Source: Monomorium pharaonis (Eukaryota; Arthropoda; Insecta; Hymenoptera; Formicidae). Taken from it: DNA of 64,000 nt. The position numbers and the translations under genes were made by a program. The stretch's first letter is position 1. Each line of letters begins with the position of its first letter. The DNA is taken from assembly GCF_013373865.1 (NCBI RefSeq), contig NC_050472.1, forward strand, positions 7,621,276-7,685,275, read 5' to 3'. The notes under the pieces are model-generated. The model did not search any database and was not told where the DNA came from. It worked only from the letters and a program-made list of their open reading frames with translations. This document shows positions 22,901 to 35,620 of this stretch, piece by piece.

Positions 22901-25900
22901 TTAGAAAGAAATAGAATTAGAAGGAGGCCGTCAAAACTGGCGTACCATTTTGATTTTTAATCACGTTTTTTTTAAACAAAAACTAAAAAATAAAATTTTA
23001 AAAACATAAATACAAACTAGAAAATGTCTTCTATCAAATAATGTATCAGATAAAAGATTACATAATATCGTTTGAAATAATTGTAATAATTCAGTTTTGT
23101 AAAATAAACAAAAAAAAAAGATATAACAAAATAAGTTCCAAAATTTAAAGCAATAAGATTTGTCCTTCTTTTTCTTTTCACATAAGTTATTTATACAAAA
23201 TAAATATATAAGAATTTTCAGAAATCTTTCACTTTAATGTAATCGTTTTTTTGTTGATTTATACAAATATATTATATGTTATTTTATAATATTTAGCGCA
23301 ACAAAGAAAAATATATAAAAATTAAATTAAATTACTAATTTAATAGACAGATCTTCTAATGCTGTCTATCATATATGATTTTTTATACATTATATGTTAT
23401 AGTCCGTCTTATAAACAGATACGCTGCACGTAAATTTTATATTTAAAAATTACGTTATGAGAAAAAAATATAAATAAAACAGTTAGAAGACTACAAAATA
23501 AATAAATAAAAATACATATATAATCTAATATTATCAATAATATATTTATAATTGCTTAAACTATGTAGTTTGCAAAAAAAATTATATAAATTTTATTTTT
23601 GCTTTAAAAAAATTTATTTTTAGCAGATTTTGTACAAAAACATCATAAACATATGAATTATATATTTTTTAAATTATTTAACCACATGTTTTCATCAGTA
23701 TCAATAATTAAAGTGCAAATTTAGTTTTCGAGAAGTTATCATTAGTATGCTAGTATTGATGACTTTCTTCTTATATTTATTAAACGCATTAGTAATTAAT
23801 TAAACACAATAATTAATCGATTGGTAATTTACTTTTAAATTGATTAATATACATATAAGAATAAAAAACAACAGCTTTAAAAAGAATTTTTATATTTCTT
23901 AATTAATATTTTATAATTTTATTAATGCTTTTATTATAAAATGCGCATGTTACATTCAATTAAAAGTTAATAAAAATCTATATTTATTAACAAAAAATAT
24001 AACAAGGTATTCTCTTTTTTTTTTAAATAAGACGACTTTACGTGTCATTAAGTACTATTATCCAATTATTGGTTTTATTTTAATAGTTTACAAAAAAATC
24101 AAATCGAAGGATTTTTAATTAAATTAATCTTTATTTGTGTAACTTGCTATATTCTTTCTATTATATTAAAAAACAAATTATCGATCTATTCGTTTATATA
24201 TTGTTTCTCAATTGTTCACGCGTATTTCTTTCGATACTTTACGTAAACGTATATGAATTCGTCACACATTAAGCGTCAATAAAAAAAGAGCAAAAAGGGA
24301 AATGCTTATTCGCCCGCCGGCTTCGTAATTTCACTTTCTACCGTGCACTTTCGATTTTAGGCCTGGTCGACCGATTGGCCAGAAAAAAGCCGCTCTCTTA
24401 GTCATCGTCGAGTTTTTACCATTATCGAGTTCGCTCAACCGACATTGCAACAGGGTGCAATGTCTGCGTTTGCTTATTTAAAGGTGCCTAATGACTATCT
24501 TTCACAACACCATATAACATCTTAGAAATAAATACAAATGTGTACTTGCAAAAATCTGTGACCTGTTTAATTCTGTATAACTCCGTTGTTGAATTGAGTG
24601 TAACACTTATATTATAATAGTTTCGTATACATATTTGTCAAAGATATTTAACCAATTTTAATTTTATTATTACTGCGAGGGAAATATTAAGTATGTAATA
24701 CATAAACTTATAGGCATTTAATCCAGAAAGTCTCTAAGAAAAGTATGTAAATGTTTTTGGATTCTATAGACTAAAATCTGTCATATAAAATCGATACATT
24801 TTTTTGTTATCGATAATTTAATGATTTATTCTACTGAAATTAATATTAACGTATAATCAATATTCACAGCTGCTGGAGTATCGACGTGTCCACGAACGAA
24901 CAACTTGTCGGAATACAATAAGTGCATTTTAAAGCAGCTGCAAGCGCTCACGCCGTATCTCGTTAAAGGAGTGCCCTCTTTGAAACTACCAGCTTTAGAT
25001 CCTTTGTTTCTACCATCCTTGTCCATAGATAGAAATTTAGAATCCTTGAAAATCAAGGCCAACTTGACGCAGATTCGTGTTTACGGCGGCACAAATTACG
25101 TCGTGCAAGATCTCAAAGCGAATCCCAATGACTTAACGGTTTCCATCAAGGCTCGTATGCCTCATTTGTATGTAAGCGGCGATTACGATATTCAGGGTAG
25201 GCTATTGCTGCTGCCACTGAGCGGAATTGGTAACTTTAAAGGAAACTTCAGTAAGTATTTTTCAACAAATTGAACTTTAAATGCGAAATAAATATATAAA
25301 TAGAGGAAAGGCACCGAATTTGGAATACCACTTTGTTTCTGGACTATATTTCTTAAATAACAGTTAAAAAAATAATGTTGAAAACATGAACACAAATTAG
25401 AAAGTATCTTCTATCAGATGGTATAGTAATTTTTATAATACTGTTTCGTATTTTTTTAATAATTAATGTTGTCGTGACACATGTCAACAAATCAAAACAA
25501 TTATCTGACAAAATGGGCACCTAATTTGGAATCCGTATACAATTCAAGTATTAATGTTACATTTTACTGATTTATACTTACTTAAATTATGTAGTTAGTA
25601 ACTATCTATAGTAACTATCTTACTTAAATTATGTAGTTACTATTCACTCAATGGTGTTCCGTTAAGCTAGACTGAGAAGCAGAATCGTGCAAATATAACT
25701 CTCACCTTTGTCGAATTCGTTATGTAGAAAAGGGTATGAATGTATGAAATATAGGTTTTTATTTCTTTAATTAACTAAGTTCATTTTTTTATCGATATTC
25801 ATATGGTGAGATGTTTAGTTTCTGAGAAATAAGGGAGTTCCATCCCATTTAGGAAACTGTTCCAAATTCGGTGCCTTTCTTTTATTATATATAGAGAGTT

Positions 25901-26437
25901 TAGTGCATTTTATATTTTTGTATTATACTAACTATCATAAGTAAAGGTTGATAAAAATATAACTAATGAAAATTTGTTAAATATTATGTTTAATGTACTA
26001 ATTATTGCTTTTTGAAAACGTACTTCTGCATAATAATAATTTTTTTTATTTTAGCTGACACTGATGCCCAAGTAAACGCGCAGGCCAAAGAAGTTACTGA
26101 CAAAAACGGTATACAGAGATTACAGATCGACAAATTAGTTACTAAAGTTCGTGTTGGTCATGGAAATATTGTATTAAAGGCACCTCCTGCACACACATTA
26201 GCCGGTATGGATTAAGTCTAAACTTTGAACATTCAATAATTGCGTGAGATACGTATATATTTAACACAATACAACTTCTGTATTTCAGCCAATGCTGCCG
26301 AAGCGTTCTTCAATGGTAATCCTCGCCTAGTCCTGGAAATAGCCAGTCCAATAATCGAGGATGCGGCCGCGACTGTAAGCGAAGCTCTAGCCTCTAGAGC
26401 ACTCAGTGTTCTTACTAAACAAGAACTTGTCCCATAA
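19393..26437 (+). CDS. takeout/JHBP-domain secreted protein (gene C)
   Basis: This is a canonical-length member of the takeout/JHBP family, 246 residues, presumably secreted to carry a hydrophobic ligand. Exons are 19393-19453, 24870-25250, 26055-26204 and 26289-26437, with all three introns in phase 1 and standard borders. Exon 1 is the signal peptide (MMLIGLVLFFMWARTAVSEL). Exon 2 has the cysteine pair (CPRTNNLSEYNKC), LVKGVPSLKLP, LDPLFLPSL, VYGGTNYVVQDL and YDIQGRLLLLPLSGIGNFKG, ending at GNF before the intron, as in genes B and D. The C-terminal exons lack the usual DNLFNGD motif and instead read FFNGNPRLVLEIASPI, then an alanine-rich helix and LTKQELVP. The 5.4-kb first intron holds transposon sequence. 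An AATAAA signal lies 200 bases past the stop. The assignment is strong; the ligand is unknown. Confidence 0.93.
19861..19946. repeat. (CA)n/(CG)n compound microsatellite
   Basis: ACACAC tracts flank an alternating GC core in the first intron of gene C. Alternating purine-pyrimidine sequence of this kind can adopt Z-DNA. Confidence 0.8.
20486..21684. mobile_element. Long-inverted-repeat Tc1/mariner-like MITE (1.2 kb)
   Basis: The ends read CATTCAGCAACAAAATTAAC (left) and, on the opposite strand, CACTGAGCAACAAAATTAAC (right), with TA flanking both. The inverted similarity runs far inward, to about 20955 on the left and from about 21250 on the right, through shared blocks such as AACTTCGCGAA and CTCGTGAA. 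Nearly the whole element is one hairpin-capable palindrome with a loop of about 300 bases. ORFs inside (68 codons or fewer) are shadows. Reversed, partial relatives lie at 58990-59700 and 50990-51240. Confidence 0.8.
22920..23780. repeat. Degenerate copy of the GGCACCGAATTTGGA family in gene C intron 1
   Basis: It begins near AGGAGGCCGTCAAAACTGGCG, continues through the family's AAACAAAAACTAAAAAATAA, AATACAAACTAGAAAATGTC and TCTATCAAATAATG words, and ends with GTATTGATGACTTTCTTCTT. Edges are approximate. No coding sequence. Confidence 0.5.
24290..24560. promoter_or_regulatory. GC-richer segment in gene C intron 1, possible alternative promoter
   Basis: A block of higher GC and mixed complexity stands out from the AT-rich intron about 400 bases before exon 2. 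It contains TTATTTAAAGG, a TATA-like box, near 24476. No start codon opens a frame into exon 2. It may be an intronic enhancer or alternative first-exon region; support is compositional only. Confidence 0.25.
25304..25880 (+). mobile_element. MITE with GGCACCGAATTTGGA termini, best-preserved copy
   Basis: The left end AGGCACCGAATTTGGAA is matched by the right end TTCCAAATTCGGTGCCT, giving clear terminal inverted repeats of about 17 bases around a 577-bp AT-rich body. It fills most of intron 2 of gene C. This copy defines the family; a reversed, longer copy lies at 35621-36499 and decayed ones at about 13.05-14.45, 16.9-17.8, 22.9-23.8 and 46.7-47.3 kb. Confidence 0.75.
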
Positions 26438-26640
26438 TTCTTAAATAATCGAGTTTTGTTTGACTCGATACATTGTTTTGTCTTTAAAAAAAAAAAGATA
26501 GAAAAAAAGGATAGAAGGCGAATGAGTATTATTGATCTGATTTAGTTTTTCTTTACTTTATCACGCACCGTGGTAATTTTTTAGACAGTTGGTGAGATAT
26601 GTAGAGATTATTGTTTTATATGTCCAAAGAATACTTTATT

Positions 26641-26646
26641 AATAAA
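26641..26646 (+). terminator. Poly(A) signal of gene C
   Basis: AATAAA 204 bases after the stop codon, followed by a GT-containing stretch (TTGTGCAATCTTGG). Confidence 0.5.
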
Positions 26647-28639
26647 TCACATTGTGCAATCTTGGAGAGACTTACACTTTTTTACACTTTTGCATGTAGA
26701 AAATATTGAAATGTTTTTTTCCTTTATATAGCACGATTACAAGAAGATAATTGATTAGTTTAATTGATTAGCTGAGTTTCTTGTTTACTTTACAAATTAT
26801 TATTTACACATTTTCTTGTTATATATATATATACATAACTATCCTGAACATGAATATCGTACGTTTATTGTATACAATAAATAAAAAAAATATTATTTAA
26901 ATATTAAAATTGCACAAAAATTATTGTAACAATCTTTCCAAAGTTAATTACAAATTGCACATATAAAATCACATGCATGTTTTACAAAAATAAATTTTTA
27001 TTTTAATATTATTAAGTTGAAATATAATTTCTAAGATTTCACAATTTTTCTTTGACTCTTTTTCTCTTCTTTATTTTCCGAAAGAAGAAAAATGTAATAA
27101 AAATAATTTTTTTTAGAGAAAAGTTTTAAAATAACAACGTTATCGATATTGTTAATATTCAAGAAAAAGGAATAATTTGTTGTGTAGTATATGGCAGAGA
27201 AGCAAGTGGTGTTAAGATTCCCAATTTAAATTTTGTACAATAATTTTGTTAATAATCAATATTAAAAATTGAAAATTTAACGATTACATTTGTCAAATGT
27301 ATTGTTTTAGACTCAAAGTTATATATATATATACATATATATATAATATTAATTACTTAAGATGTTATTCATAAAAATGTAACGATATTGTAGAATAAAT
27401 GAAAAAGAAACAGGCGTGAAAATGTAGCCGCTGTACAAAAATATTTTATAAAAATAGATTTTATTAAAAAAAAAAACACTGTGTTTTAAAGAACTATAAC
27501 TAGAAGCTCGTAACAGTAGATGGTTAGAGTTCAATTACGTTATCAAGAGGTAACTCTCCTTCTCTCTCCCTCCACACTATGGAAATCTGAATGAAATCGT
27601 ACCAATTGCAGATTGCGTTACTTGTGCTATCCTTATTCATATGCATGTAGATTAGAAGGGATGCTACAAAATTCGCTATAACGATGTTCTATACTGTATA
27701 TTTATTTAAAATAAAGAGAAAATATTGCAGAATCTATTTAAATGTATGCACACAATCTTTTTCCATACATACTGCAGTATTGAAAATCTCTAATAAATAT
27801 AATATAAACCACAAATTAGTAGAATTAGTAGAATTAACTTATCGATTACTATTTCAATATGAAAGCTAAAAACAGGACTATATTAGGTTTGTTAAAATAT
27901 CAGCAAGTTTAAGAAGTTACATTAGCAAAATCCCATGTTACCATTTAATTTTGAGTACCTTCACATTTGTATAGTCCAATAAAATATTAAATAATAAAAC
28001 AAATACTAAAATATACCATATATTCGTACGATAATGCACTCTAGTTTGAAAAAAATGAATAAGTATGTGTAATTAAATGCTAAAATATAGACATATACGC
28101 TGATAAATTTTTAAATTGCTCAAAAATCAAAAATCCCACATAGCACGTAATATTACAGTAGTACCACAGTAATATTACAGTAATATCGGTAATATTATGT
28201 GCTATGTGTGATAATTTTTTGTGTAACACAATGTGTAAATACAAAAAATTTTTTTAAAAAAACGTAATAAGTCCAAAACGATAAATTTTCTTCGTTGGAA
28301 GGCAAAAAAACATGTTTTTTCGGTCTTATAAATTGTAAAAAAAATCCGGTAGTTAAATACGATGTATTTTATTCGTTCAAAAGCGATAAAATAATCGAAG
28401 TCAGGTGATGCGGTTTTTTTGAACGTTAAAACAATCTTTAGTCCTTTGTAACGATATGTGCAAATTTAAACGTATTAAAAGAAATTTTATATAGAAATTA
28501 CAAAATTAGTATCGTTTTTCTAACAACTAATAAGCACAGTAAATTTACTTGTTTTAATTATTGTACGTGGTTCACGCAATCAGTGTAATAAAATAGGGAT
28601 TCAGAGCAAATGTATAATACTATAGTCAATGGCCAAATG

Positions 28640-29580
28640 AGAGAGCTTTCATCCGTTGTTAGTTTTTAAAGAGAATGTCAAATAAATAAAAATACGATTT
28701 ATCAAGGCACTCTGTGTCTTTCTGAAGATTGATTCCGTTAGTCTGTTCTTTAATATGAACCATTTCAGATATGAATCTTTTATATTAAATTTATAATTTG
28801 GTTCTGAATCCATTATTTTGATCTTATTCCAGTCGAAACAATTATTGTTTGATTATTGTTAATCAATGTTATGATTATTGTTAATCATATATTCCGTTAC
28901 CACAGAGTGTCTTGATGACTCGAGTCTGATGTTACTTCCATGTTTTTTTATTCTTGTGCATAGTTTTCTTTTGGTCTGTCCCACGTATGAATCCCACGTT
29001 ACAATCTTTGCAGCTGATTTTGTAAATCAAATTGTTTTTTTGGTTGAGGTCCTTGTCTTTTCGCACTCTGAATATATTCAATATATTTTAACAACGAAAG
29101 CCAACAGTACATAAATCTTTATTAACCATAGATGAAGCTGTTTCAGACATATGATTGATGTAGGGTATTACAAAGAACTTTTTTCTTTTTTGTTGGCTTT
29201 CAGAAGTAGTTTCACTGGTTGAAGTAACTTTTTGTTTCATACTAATGTTAAAAATCTTTTTTATAATCTAATGTTGATATTCTTTGAATATCAGATCCAA
29301 TGGGTACCCATTCTCCAAAAGTACAGAGATGCAAAATTCAATGTTCTTTTGATGAAATGGGGGGTGTGACAAAAAAAATGGTTCTTTCTCACAAACTGTA
29401 TATAATACCCACTTTATGACATAGCGGGATGATGAGAAAAAAATGAAAGATATCTGCCCAAAGAAGTTTTTTTATGATACCAATCTATTTTTATTGTATT
29501 ATTCTCCATCTTCAGCAGAAGATTTAAAAAATTAAGGTTACGATTTTCTTCTAATTATAGTGTAAATTGTAACCTGTTGT
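28640..29580 (-). pseudogene. Penelope-like retroelement relic (RT C-terminus plus GIY-YIG endonuclease)
   Basis: Read on the minus strand, broken frames give, in order, RYLSFFSHHP, then LLENGYPLDLIFKEYQH, a lysine-rich linker with IPYINHMSE, then LIYKISCKDCNVGF with a frameshifted YVGQTKRKL-like continuation. Last comes EMVHIKEQTNGINLQKDTE. This order fits the end of the reverse transcriptase, the connector and the GIY-YIG nuclease of Penelope-like elements. Several stops and frameshifts make it inactive. The plus-strand 78-codon ORF at 28878-29114 is its shadow. The family call rests on motif order, not on a search. Confidence 0.7.
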
Positions 29581-30841
29581 GATAGCTATTGAATATGTTA
29601 TAAAAATAATAAAGTAATTATCATAATTAACAAATATAAAAAACTGATTGTGAGTTTATGAAGACAATTTTGAGAAACTTATGTATATCTGTACTCAGAG
29701 AAAACTCAGAGTATACTACTCAGAGAAAAAAGTACTAGCAACTAGAAATAAAAACATAGCAACTCAATTATACATATATATACATAAAGTACTTTTTTTT
29801 CTTAGTTTATGTGATTATTCTATATTTTAGTCTTATACTAGAACAACATAGCTAAATAGCGCGTGCTATTTATAAAATAGGATACGATGTTGGAAGATAT
29901 TTATCTTTAAATACTTTTATATATATTCAGTATCGAGATATTAGCGTATGGGATCTGCAAAAATCTAATTAATTTCTACGGTAATTGTGAACAATACATT
30001 AATGAAAGCTTATCGTACATTCACAATAGATCTTTTTTTCCGTGTTATAGCTCGAGCGGATTAAGTTCTTCTCTCGGCGCGCTCTCATTCGCATAATTTG
30101 AAAAATTAATATCTCGATATTGGTGGATCTAATCCAAGACCTAACCCAAGACCTAATCAAAGACACTATTGGACTTTTATGTTCATTTCGATTCCTTCTA
30201 CCTTTTTACAAGCGTTGACCAACATGTTCAAGGATACCCTGTATATACATATATACATACAGATATATGCAAATAAAATTGTACACTATTAATATTTTAA
30301 AACATATGTTAAAAAAATTGTTTGCAACATGTTTTTCTGCCAAAATTTTGCGTAAAACTTTTACATAAATATGTATAAATTTAAAATTTTTAATAAAAAT
30401 TTGTTTGAAAAGTACTTCGTAAAATATTTCATTGTTTTTGTGTTTTTCTATATCTTAAGTATTAAAAAACTAATATAATCATATATAATATTTTTACAAT
30501 ACAACCTAATGCAACTTAATAAAAAATTTAATTGTTTTAAAATAATGTTTTATTTTATGTTTAAAATAGAGATTTATTTTTATTATTAAATAAAAACTAT
30601 ATAAATACATATTTAATAATATATTGTGTAACAAACACGTTGGCTATTGCCCGTAAGTGCGGGAAGTGAACGTATGAGTCGAAGGTGAGTGCGTTCACCC
30701 GCAGAAGTGGACAATTGCCGATCAGTACATGTTTTACACGATATCTTTGGTTACCTGTGTATCGAAGTACGATCCTTAAGTGTGAATTGACAGATGACAA
30801 AAGGACAAAAGGATTTTGGTGTATAGATATAATGAAAAATA

Positions 30842-30955
30842 TTTTTCAAGAGATTAAGAGAGTAATATAGTTTTTAATCAATTAATTGTAAATTGATGTT
30901 TTTCAAGAGATTAAGAGAGTAATATAGTTTTTAATCAATTAATTGTAAATTGATG
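30842..30955. repeat. Perfect 57-bp tandem duplication
   Basis: Two adjacent identical 57-base copies begin TTTTTCAAGAGATTAAGAGA. The absence of differences implies a recent duplication or an assembly effect. Confidence 0.9.
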
Positions 30956-31536
30956 TTTTTAAGATTAAAGTACAACAGTTAGATTATTTATTTAAAAAAT
31001 TAATGTATAATTTTTTTAAAAAAAGATTGATCACAGAAAGTTTTTCTTGCTAAATTCAATTATTTAATTATTCTGATTATCGATAAATTAATTGTAGTTC
31101 TACTGCTATTTTATAGTCTATATATATGTATCATAAAGTTTTAATGTTGTAATCTATATCTGAACATATTATGTGCATACATATATTCGTTCACATATTA
31201 TGTAATATTTTTTCTTTATTTTGACTTTAAATACTAAACTTTGTAACAAAATATCAATTTTTTAAATTTATTTCAGTGGCGGGATTTACATTTTCCTTCG
31301 AATTATTATGCAGTCACATTTTTATAAATACCATTCTAATTATTACATATTTTACACAATTTTGAGTCTAGAATCAAACACCATATTGATAAATAGAAAT
31401 GTAATAAGTTTTTAAATATTGATTTATTATACAATTATTGTAAAGGTAAATAAGAGATCATAATAACAAACCTTCTTTCTACATAAATATTAATGTTTTT
31501 ATTAAGGTTTTTCTATCAGTTTATTTTATCAAAATT

Positions 31537-31542
31537 TTTATT
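31537..31542 (-). terminator. Possible poly(A) signal of gene D
   Basis: AATAAA on the minus strand, 84 bases past the gene D stop codon. It lies in AT-rich sequence where such hexamers occur by chance. Confidence 0.4.
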
Positions 31543-31625
31543 GAATAAAGTTGGACACGTCTGCAATTTCAGAATAAAGTAAGTAGTTCAATTGATCTAC
31601 AAACAATAAATTCTCAAAATAAAGA

Positions 31626-34600
31626 TTATTTGTCGATTGGAAACAAATCGTCGTACGTGAATTTTCCAGTAATTTTATTTGCGATATTTGTGAAGAGCTC
31701 CGATAACGCGTTCTCTAATACTGGTTTTATTTCATCTATTAACAAATGGCTGTTTGCGTTTATAACCTCATTACTCGCTGCTCCTGATTTAATAAAAAAT
31801 TAATTAATGTAAATATAATGACGCTTGTATTTACAAAAAATAAAAAAAAACGTATAATTATATGACATCATAACATACCAAGAATAGGATCGCCACCAAA
31901 TAAATTATCTAAGTGGACCGTAGCTTTGTTTATCATAATATCAAATTTCATCTTTTCAAAGTTGATATAAGTGTTATTATTTTTAACAATCTTATGAGAC
32001 CTTAACAAGCAGTCGCACTCGTAACCAACTGTAAAATATATAGTAAATTAGGCAAGGATAAACATTCTGATAAATTTTTCTTATTGTTTCTTCCTATGGT
32101 CTAGACGCGGATGCAATAATTTTCTCATTATTATATTTTAATGAAAACCTATGAAATTTTTAAAAATAAACTTAGGTCTTACAAAAGCTTCCAGTTAGGC
32201 CTCCTTCTCCGACCAGTCTAAGTAAAAGTATCTGGGCATTTATTTTATATTTTCCTCGAAAATCAAGTTTTTGAAAGGCAACTTTGAAGGTAATCAACAC
32301 ATTATCCGGGTCGATTTTTAAATCTCGAATTTTAAACGTGGATGGTCCAAACACCTATAAAAATAATTTTTTATTGTAAAATATTATATGTATATATATA
32401 TACATATAATTTTGTTTGATGATTAAAATATTATTTATAATTATTTGTAAACAATATTCACAATTTTTAAAATCAATTATTTAATCACGTGTACACACAC
32501 GCATATGTTCTAAGTTGTATTGTAAGTAATAAGAACACAAACTGATACATATATAATCACCTGTATATTTGTGAGGTTGACGTCAAGTCTTGCCGCTTGG
32601 GGACCTCTCGCTAACCGCACGTGCTTCAATATAAGTGGTTCGATTGCTGGAACTTCTAATTCCGGGATTCCAGTTTTTAATTTGCCTCGAAGTTGCTCAA
32701 TTGAATTTAATACGCAGGTATTTATTTCTGGATCTTTTCTATTACATATTTTCATGTATGGTGCTGAAAAAAGTACAAAATAATTAATTTCTGTACTTTT
32801 CCTAAAGTAAAAAATTATTCCAGAAATTTGTAATTTTGCTTATAATAAATAATATAATAAATGACTCTATTTATAAATAAAGTTGCAGTAAAATTAAAAA
32901 TGGATTATGTTTATCCAGTTTTTTTCCAGAAGATTTAGTTAATTTACTTTAAAACAATAAGCATAGTGAGTTAAAAAAGTTTTGTTTGAATTTTAAATCA
33001 ACATAAGATAAAATAAATTTAAAAGAATAAAATTAAAAAAACAAAGTTTGAGAAATGTAATAATATTAAAAAGAGAAAATAGATAAATTTTTGTTTTCTT
33101 ACCGATATATATAAGTGTCATATATTTCTTTATTGTAATATGTACCTTGAAGGCATTACAGATTGCAACGGGATCAAGAATAAGAACTGTGTTTAGTGTA
33201 TATTTATATGGAAATATGTAATTTTATGTAATTTAAATAAGTAGAATATTAATGAAAATCAGTCATCGTGTGATAATTTATTTAATTTATTTTGTAAACT
33301 AATCTTATCAAAAAAGAGTGATTATAATTACGAAATATTTAACTAACGCTTCGAAATTAAGGAACAATGATGCATTTAAGCAAAACAAGACGAGAAAATA
33401 TCGATACCAAGATTTATTTTCGATAAACAATGTTTAAAAAATTTTTCTAGTTTTGACGAATTGATATTCTCGCTTCTTTAGACTTTTGAATTTTATGTCA
33501 AAATGCTTGAAAATATTGATTATCTTATCTGTTATCTGTTTTTTTAAATAAAAATAGCACATTATTTAATACCGAAAATAATGTTTGTTTTTTTTTTGCA
33601 AAAAGACAAGACAAGAGAAAAAAAGCAACAGTAATAATAATTTCAAAAATAATATTTTAAACAAAACAAAAAATTCTCAGATAAGATTCTGAAATTACCG
33701 TAAAATTCATTACCATGGAACAGTCAAATTAAACTTGCTAGAAGTTTTGGAAAAGAAAAGTTTTCAAAAGAAGTATGTTGTCAATGGAAAGTAGTGACAC
33801 ATAAATATATTTCTTTTATTTTATTGGCTTTTGCTGAACTATACTTTACTCTTTCTTAGACTTTTGTCTATATATTGCAATTATTGTGTATTTTTTATTT
33901 TAATTTTATATCAATGATAAGCAGTTATTTTGACACAAAACAGTTGATACATAAATAAAATAATACAGAGACATTCTTAAGATATTGAGGTATATTTATT
34001 TTAAGGAGTGTGAGTTTCAAACTAGTTATGTAAATCAGTGCTCGGAAATGCCAGGCGATTGAATAGTTTGGATAGTTTAAATCTTAAGATATCAAATAAT
34101 TTAAACCTTTCAAATTGAAAGTATAATTTAAATTGCCCAGACAGTCAAATGTTTTGATATTGCAGTTATGTTATGTTGTTAACAATCATTGCCAGCAAAC
34201 ATGCCAGCAACTAATTTAGACTAACATGAAACATGAGACAACGTTATGTGTGTTAATTTGTTTTCATATTGCTGTTACATTGCAAATAATATAATATACC
34301 ATTATTGCTGACCATTTTTTTAAATGTTTTCAACTAATTGCGCGTATAAAGTAGTCATGTGGCTGAATTTATAATGTGTTTTATTTTGATGTTGACAAAT
34401 GTGTAGCAAATATATAACAACACATGTAACGCGTTAATTTGCTCAAAATGCTACATTACATTTGGTTATCTGGATGTTTGTTTATTTCAGATTTAAAAGT
34501 TTGAAATTATTATAATTTAAACTAAAATTTTCTAAAATTAGTATAAAAAGAGATAAACTCACGTAAAAAGTTATTTAAAGGATTCTTGTTTTTAAGAAAT

Positions 34601-35333
34601 AAAGATCCGCAAGATATTAAATTTGACTACAAATGTTCCTCTTTCGATTTAAATCAATAACCAAAAAAAAAAAAAAAAATTTTTAATTAAAAATATAAAA
34701 AACATGCGAATATAAGAATGACCAAAAATGTTCTTTGTAAAAATTTTCAAATTTATAGTTTTGGGGCAGTTTGTATATTATTGCAATATTACTATTTCTT
34801 TAAAGTTAATTATATTAGATTAAATTACTACTTTATATTAGATTAAATACTATACATGGCATTCATGTGTATACGATACTCATATGCAGATAAGTGAAAC
34901 AACACTTCTGTGAATTGAATATGTAACAGGAAATATTTTAAACAAATTTACTCTTTTAAAGATGGCAATAAATTTTTTGCTTTTTAATTAATTGTAGTTT
35001 TTCTTAGATAATAATTTCTATTTACATGAATTTTATATGAATGAATTATTTATACTTTAAATTATTAAACATCACACAAATTGTTTCTTATTATTTCTAA
35101 TCACAATTTCGTTAAAATAAATTGTTTTGAAAATATATCTATTTTTTAATTTTATGTTGTAATAATAACTTTATTTATAAATGTAATAATGTGTAAACAA
35201 CTGAGCACGACACACACACACACACACAAAATTACACGCGCGCATATGTACTTTAGCTTCTATAATGTTACTCACGTATTTCGGCGAAGGTCACAGCGAG
35301 AAATGCGTAGACCACACTGAAATAAAAGATCAT
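31626..35333 (-). CDS. takeout/JHBP-domain secreted protein (gene D)
   Basis: A 246-residue takeout/JHBP-family protein. Minus-strand exons are 35333-35276, 32763-32561, 32354-32183, 32028-31879 and 31783-31626, with phases 1, 0, 1 and 1 and GT-AG borders. Exon 1 encodes the signal peptide MIFYFSVVYAFLAVTFAEI. Exon 2 has the cysteine pair (CNRKDPEINTC), KTGIPELEVP and EPLILKHV. Exon 3 has the central strands (KIRDLKI, YKINAQILLL, GEGGLTGSF). Exon 4 has ECDCLL, an extra cysteine pair in the loop after the central strand, followed by DNLFGGDPIL. Exon 5 holds the amphipathic C-terminus (IKPVLENALSELFTNIANKI) and DDLFPIDK. The most intron-rich copy with a complete canonical motif set. Intron 1 (2.5 kb) contains a MITE. 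It is convergent with gene C. The assignment is strong. Confidence 0.93.
34137..34473. mobile_element. MITE with CCAGAYAGTCAAATG end, copy 1
   Basis: The left end CCAGACAGTCAAATG and the right end TTTGGTTATCTGG are imperfect inverted repeats. The 337-bp body matches 42128-42523 along most of its length (for example GATATTGCAGTTATGTT, CAACTAATT, GCTCAAAATGCTACAT). It is in intron 1 of gene D. Class unknown. Confidence 0.65.
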
Positions 35334-35620
35334 TAATCGATACAATATAACATACAGTAGTTTCAACTATTAATATTAATAAGCTAATAAAATTCCTGAA
35401 GGTCAGTTTTTGTTTCTAAATATAGAACGATTACTATTCATAGCTAGTCGTTTTAATGTAAAATGTATTCCAAATGGATACCGCATCACCTAACGATTTC
35501 TGTCATTATTTAGAGACAAAATTGTTAACTAAAATATCAAGATTATAATTTTTATTATTTTAAAAATTAATAAAAATTAGATTATTCAAATCTCAATTAC
35601 GATACATCTGAAACAATAAA

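Larger units (their letters stand above)
26647..31536. other. Intergenic region between convergent genes C and D
   Basis: No complete gene was recognised. It holds a Penelope-like retroelement relic (28640-29580), a short palindrome at 28138-28210 (GCACGTAATATTAC against GTAATATTATGTGC), AT microsatellites near 26820 and 27320, and a perfect 57-bp duplication (30842-30955). Small ORFs of 60-78 codons lack any motif or coding bias I can see. Confidence 0.55.

Noticed and set aside
28878..29114. 78-codon plus-strand ORF with hydrophobic stretches
   Set aside because: It is antisense to the Penelope-like relic, whose motifs read on the minus strand.
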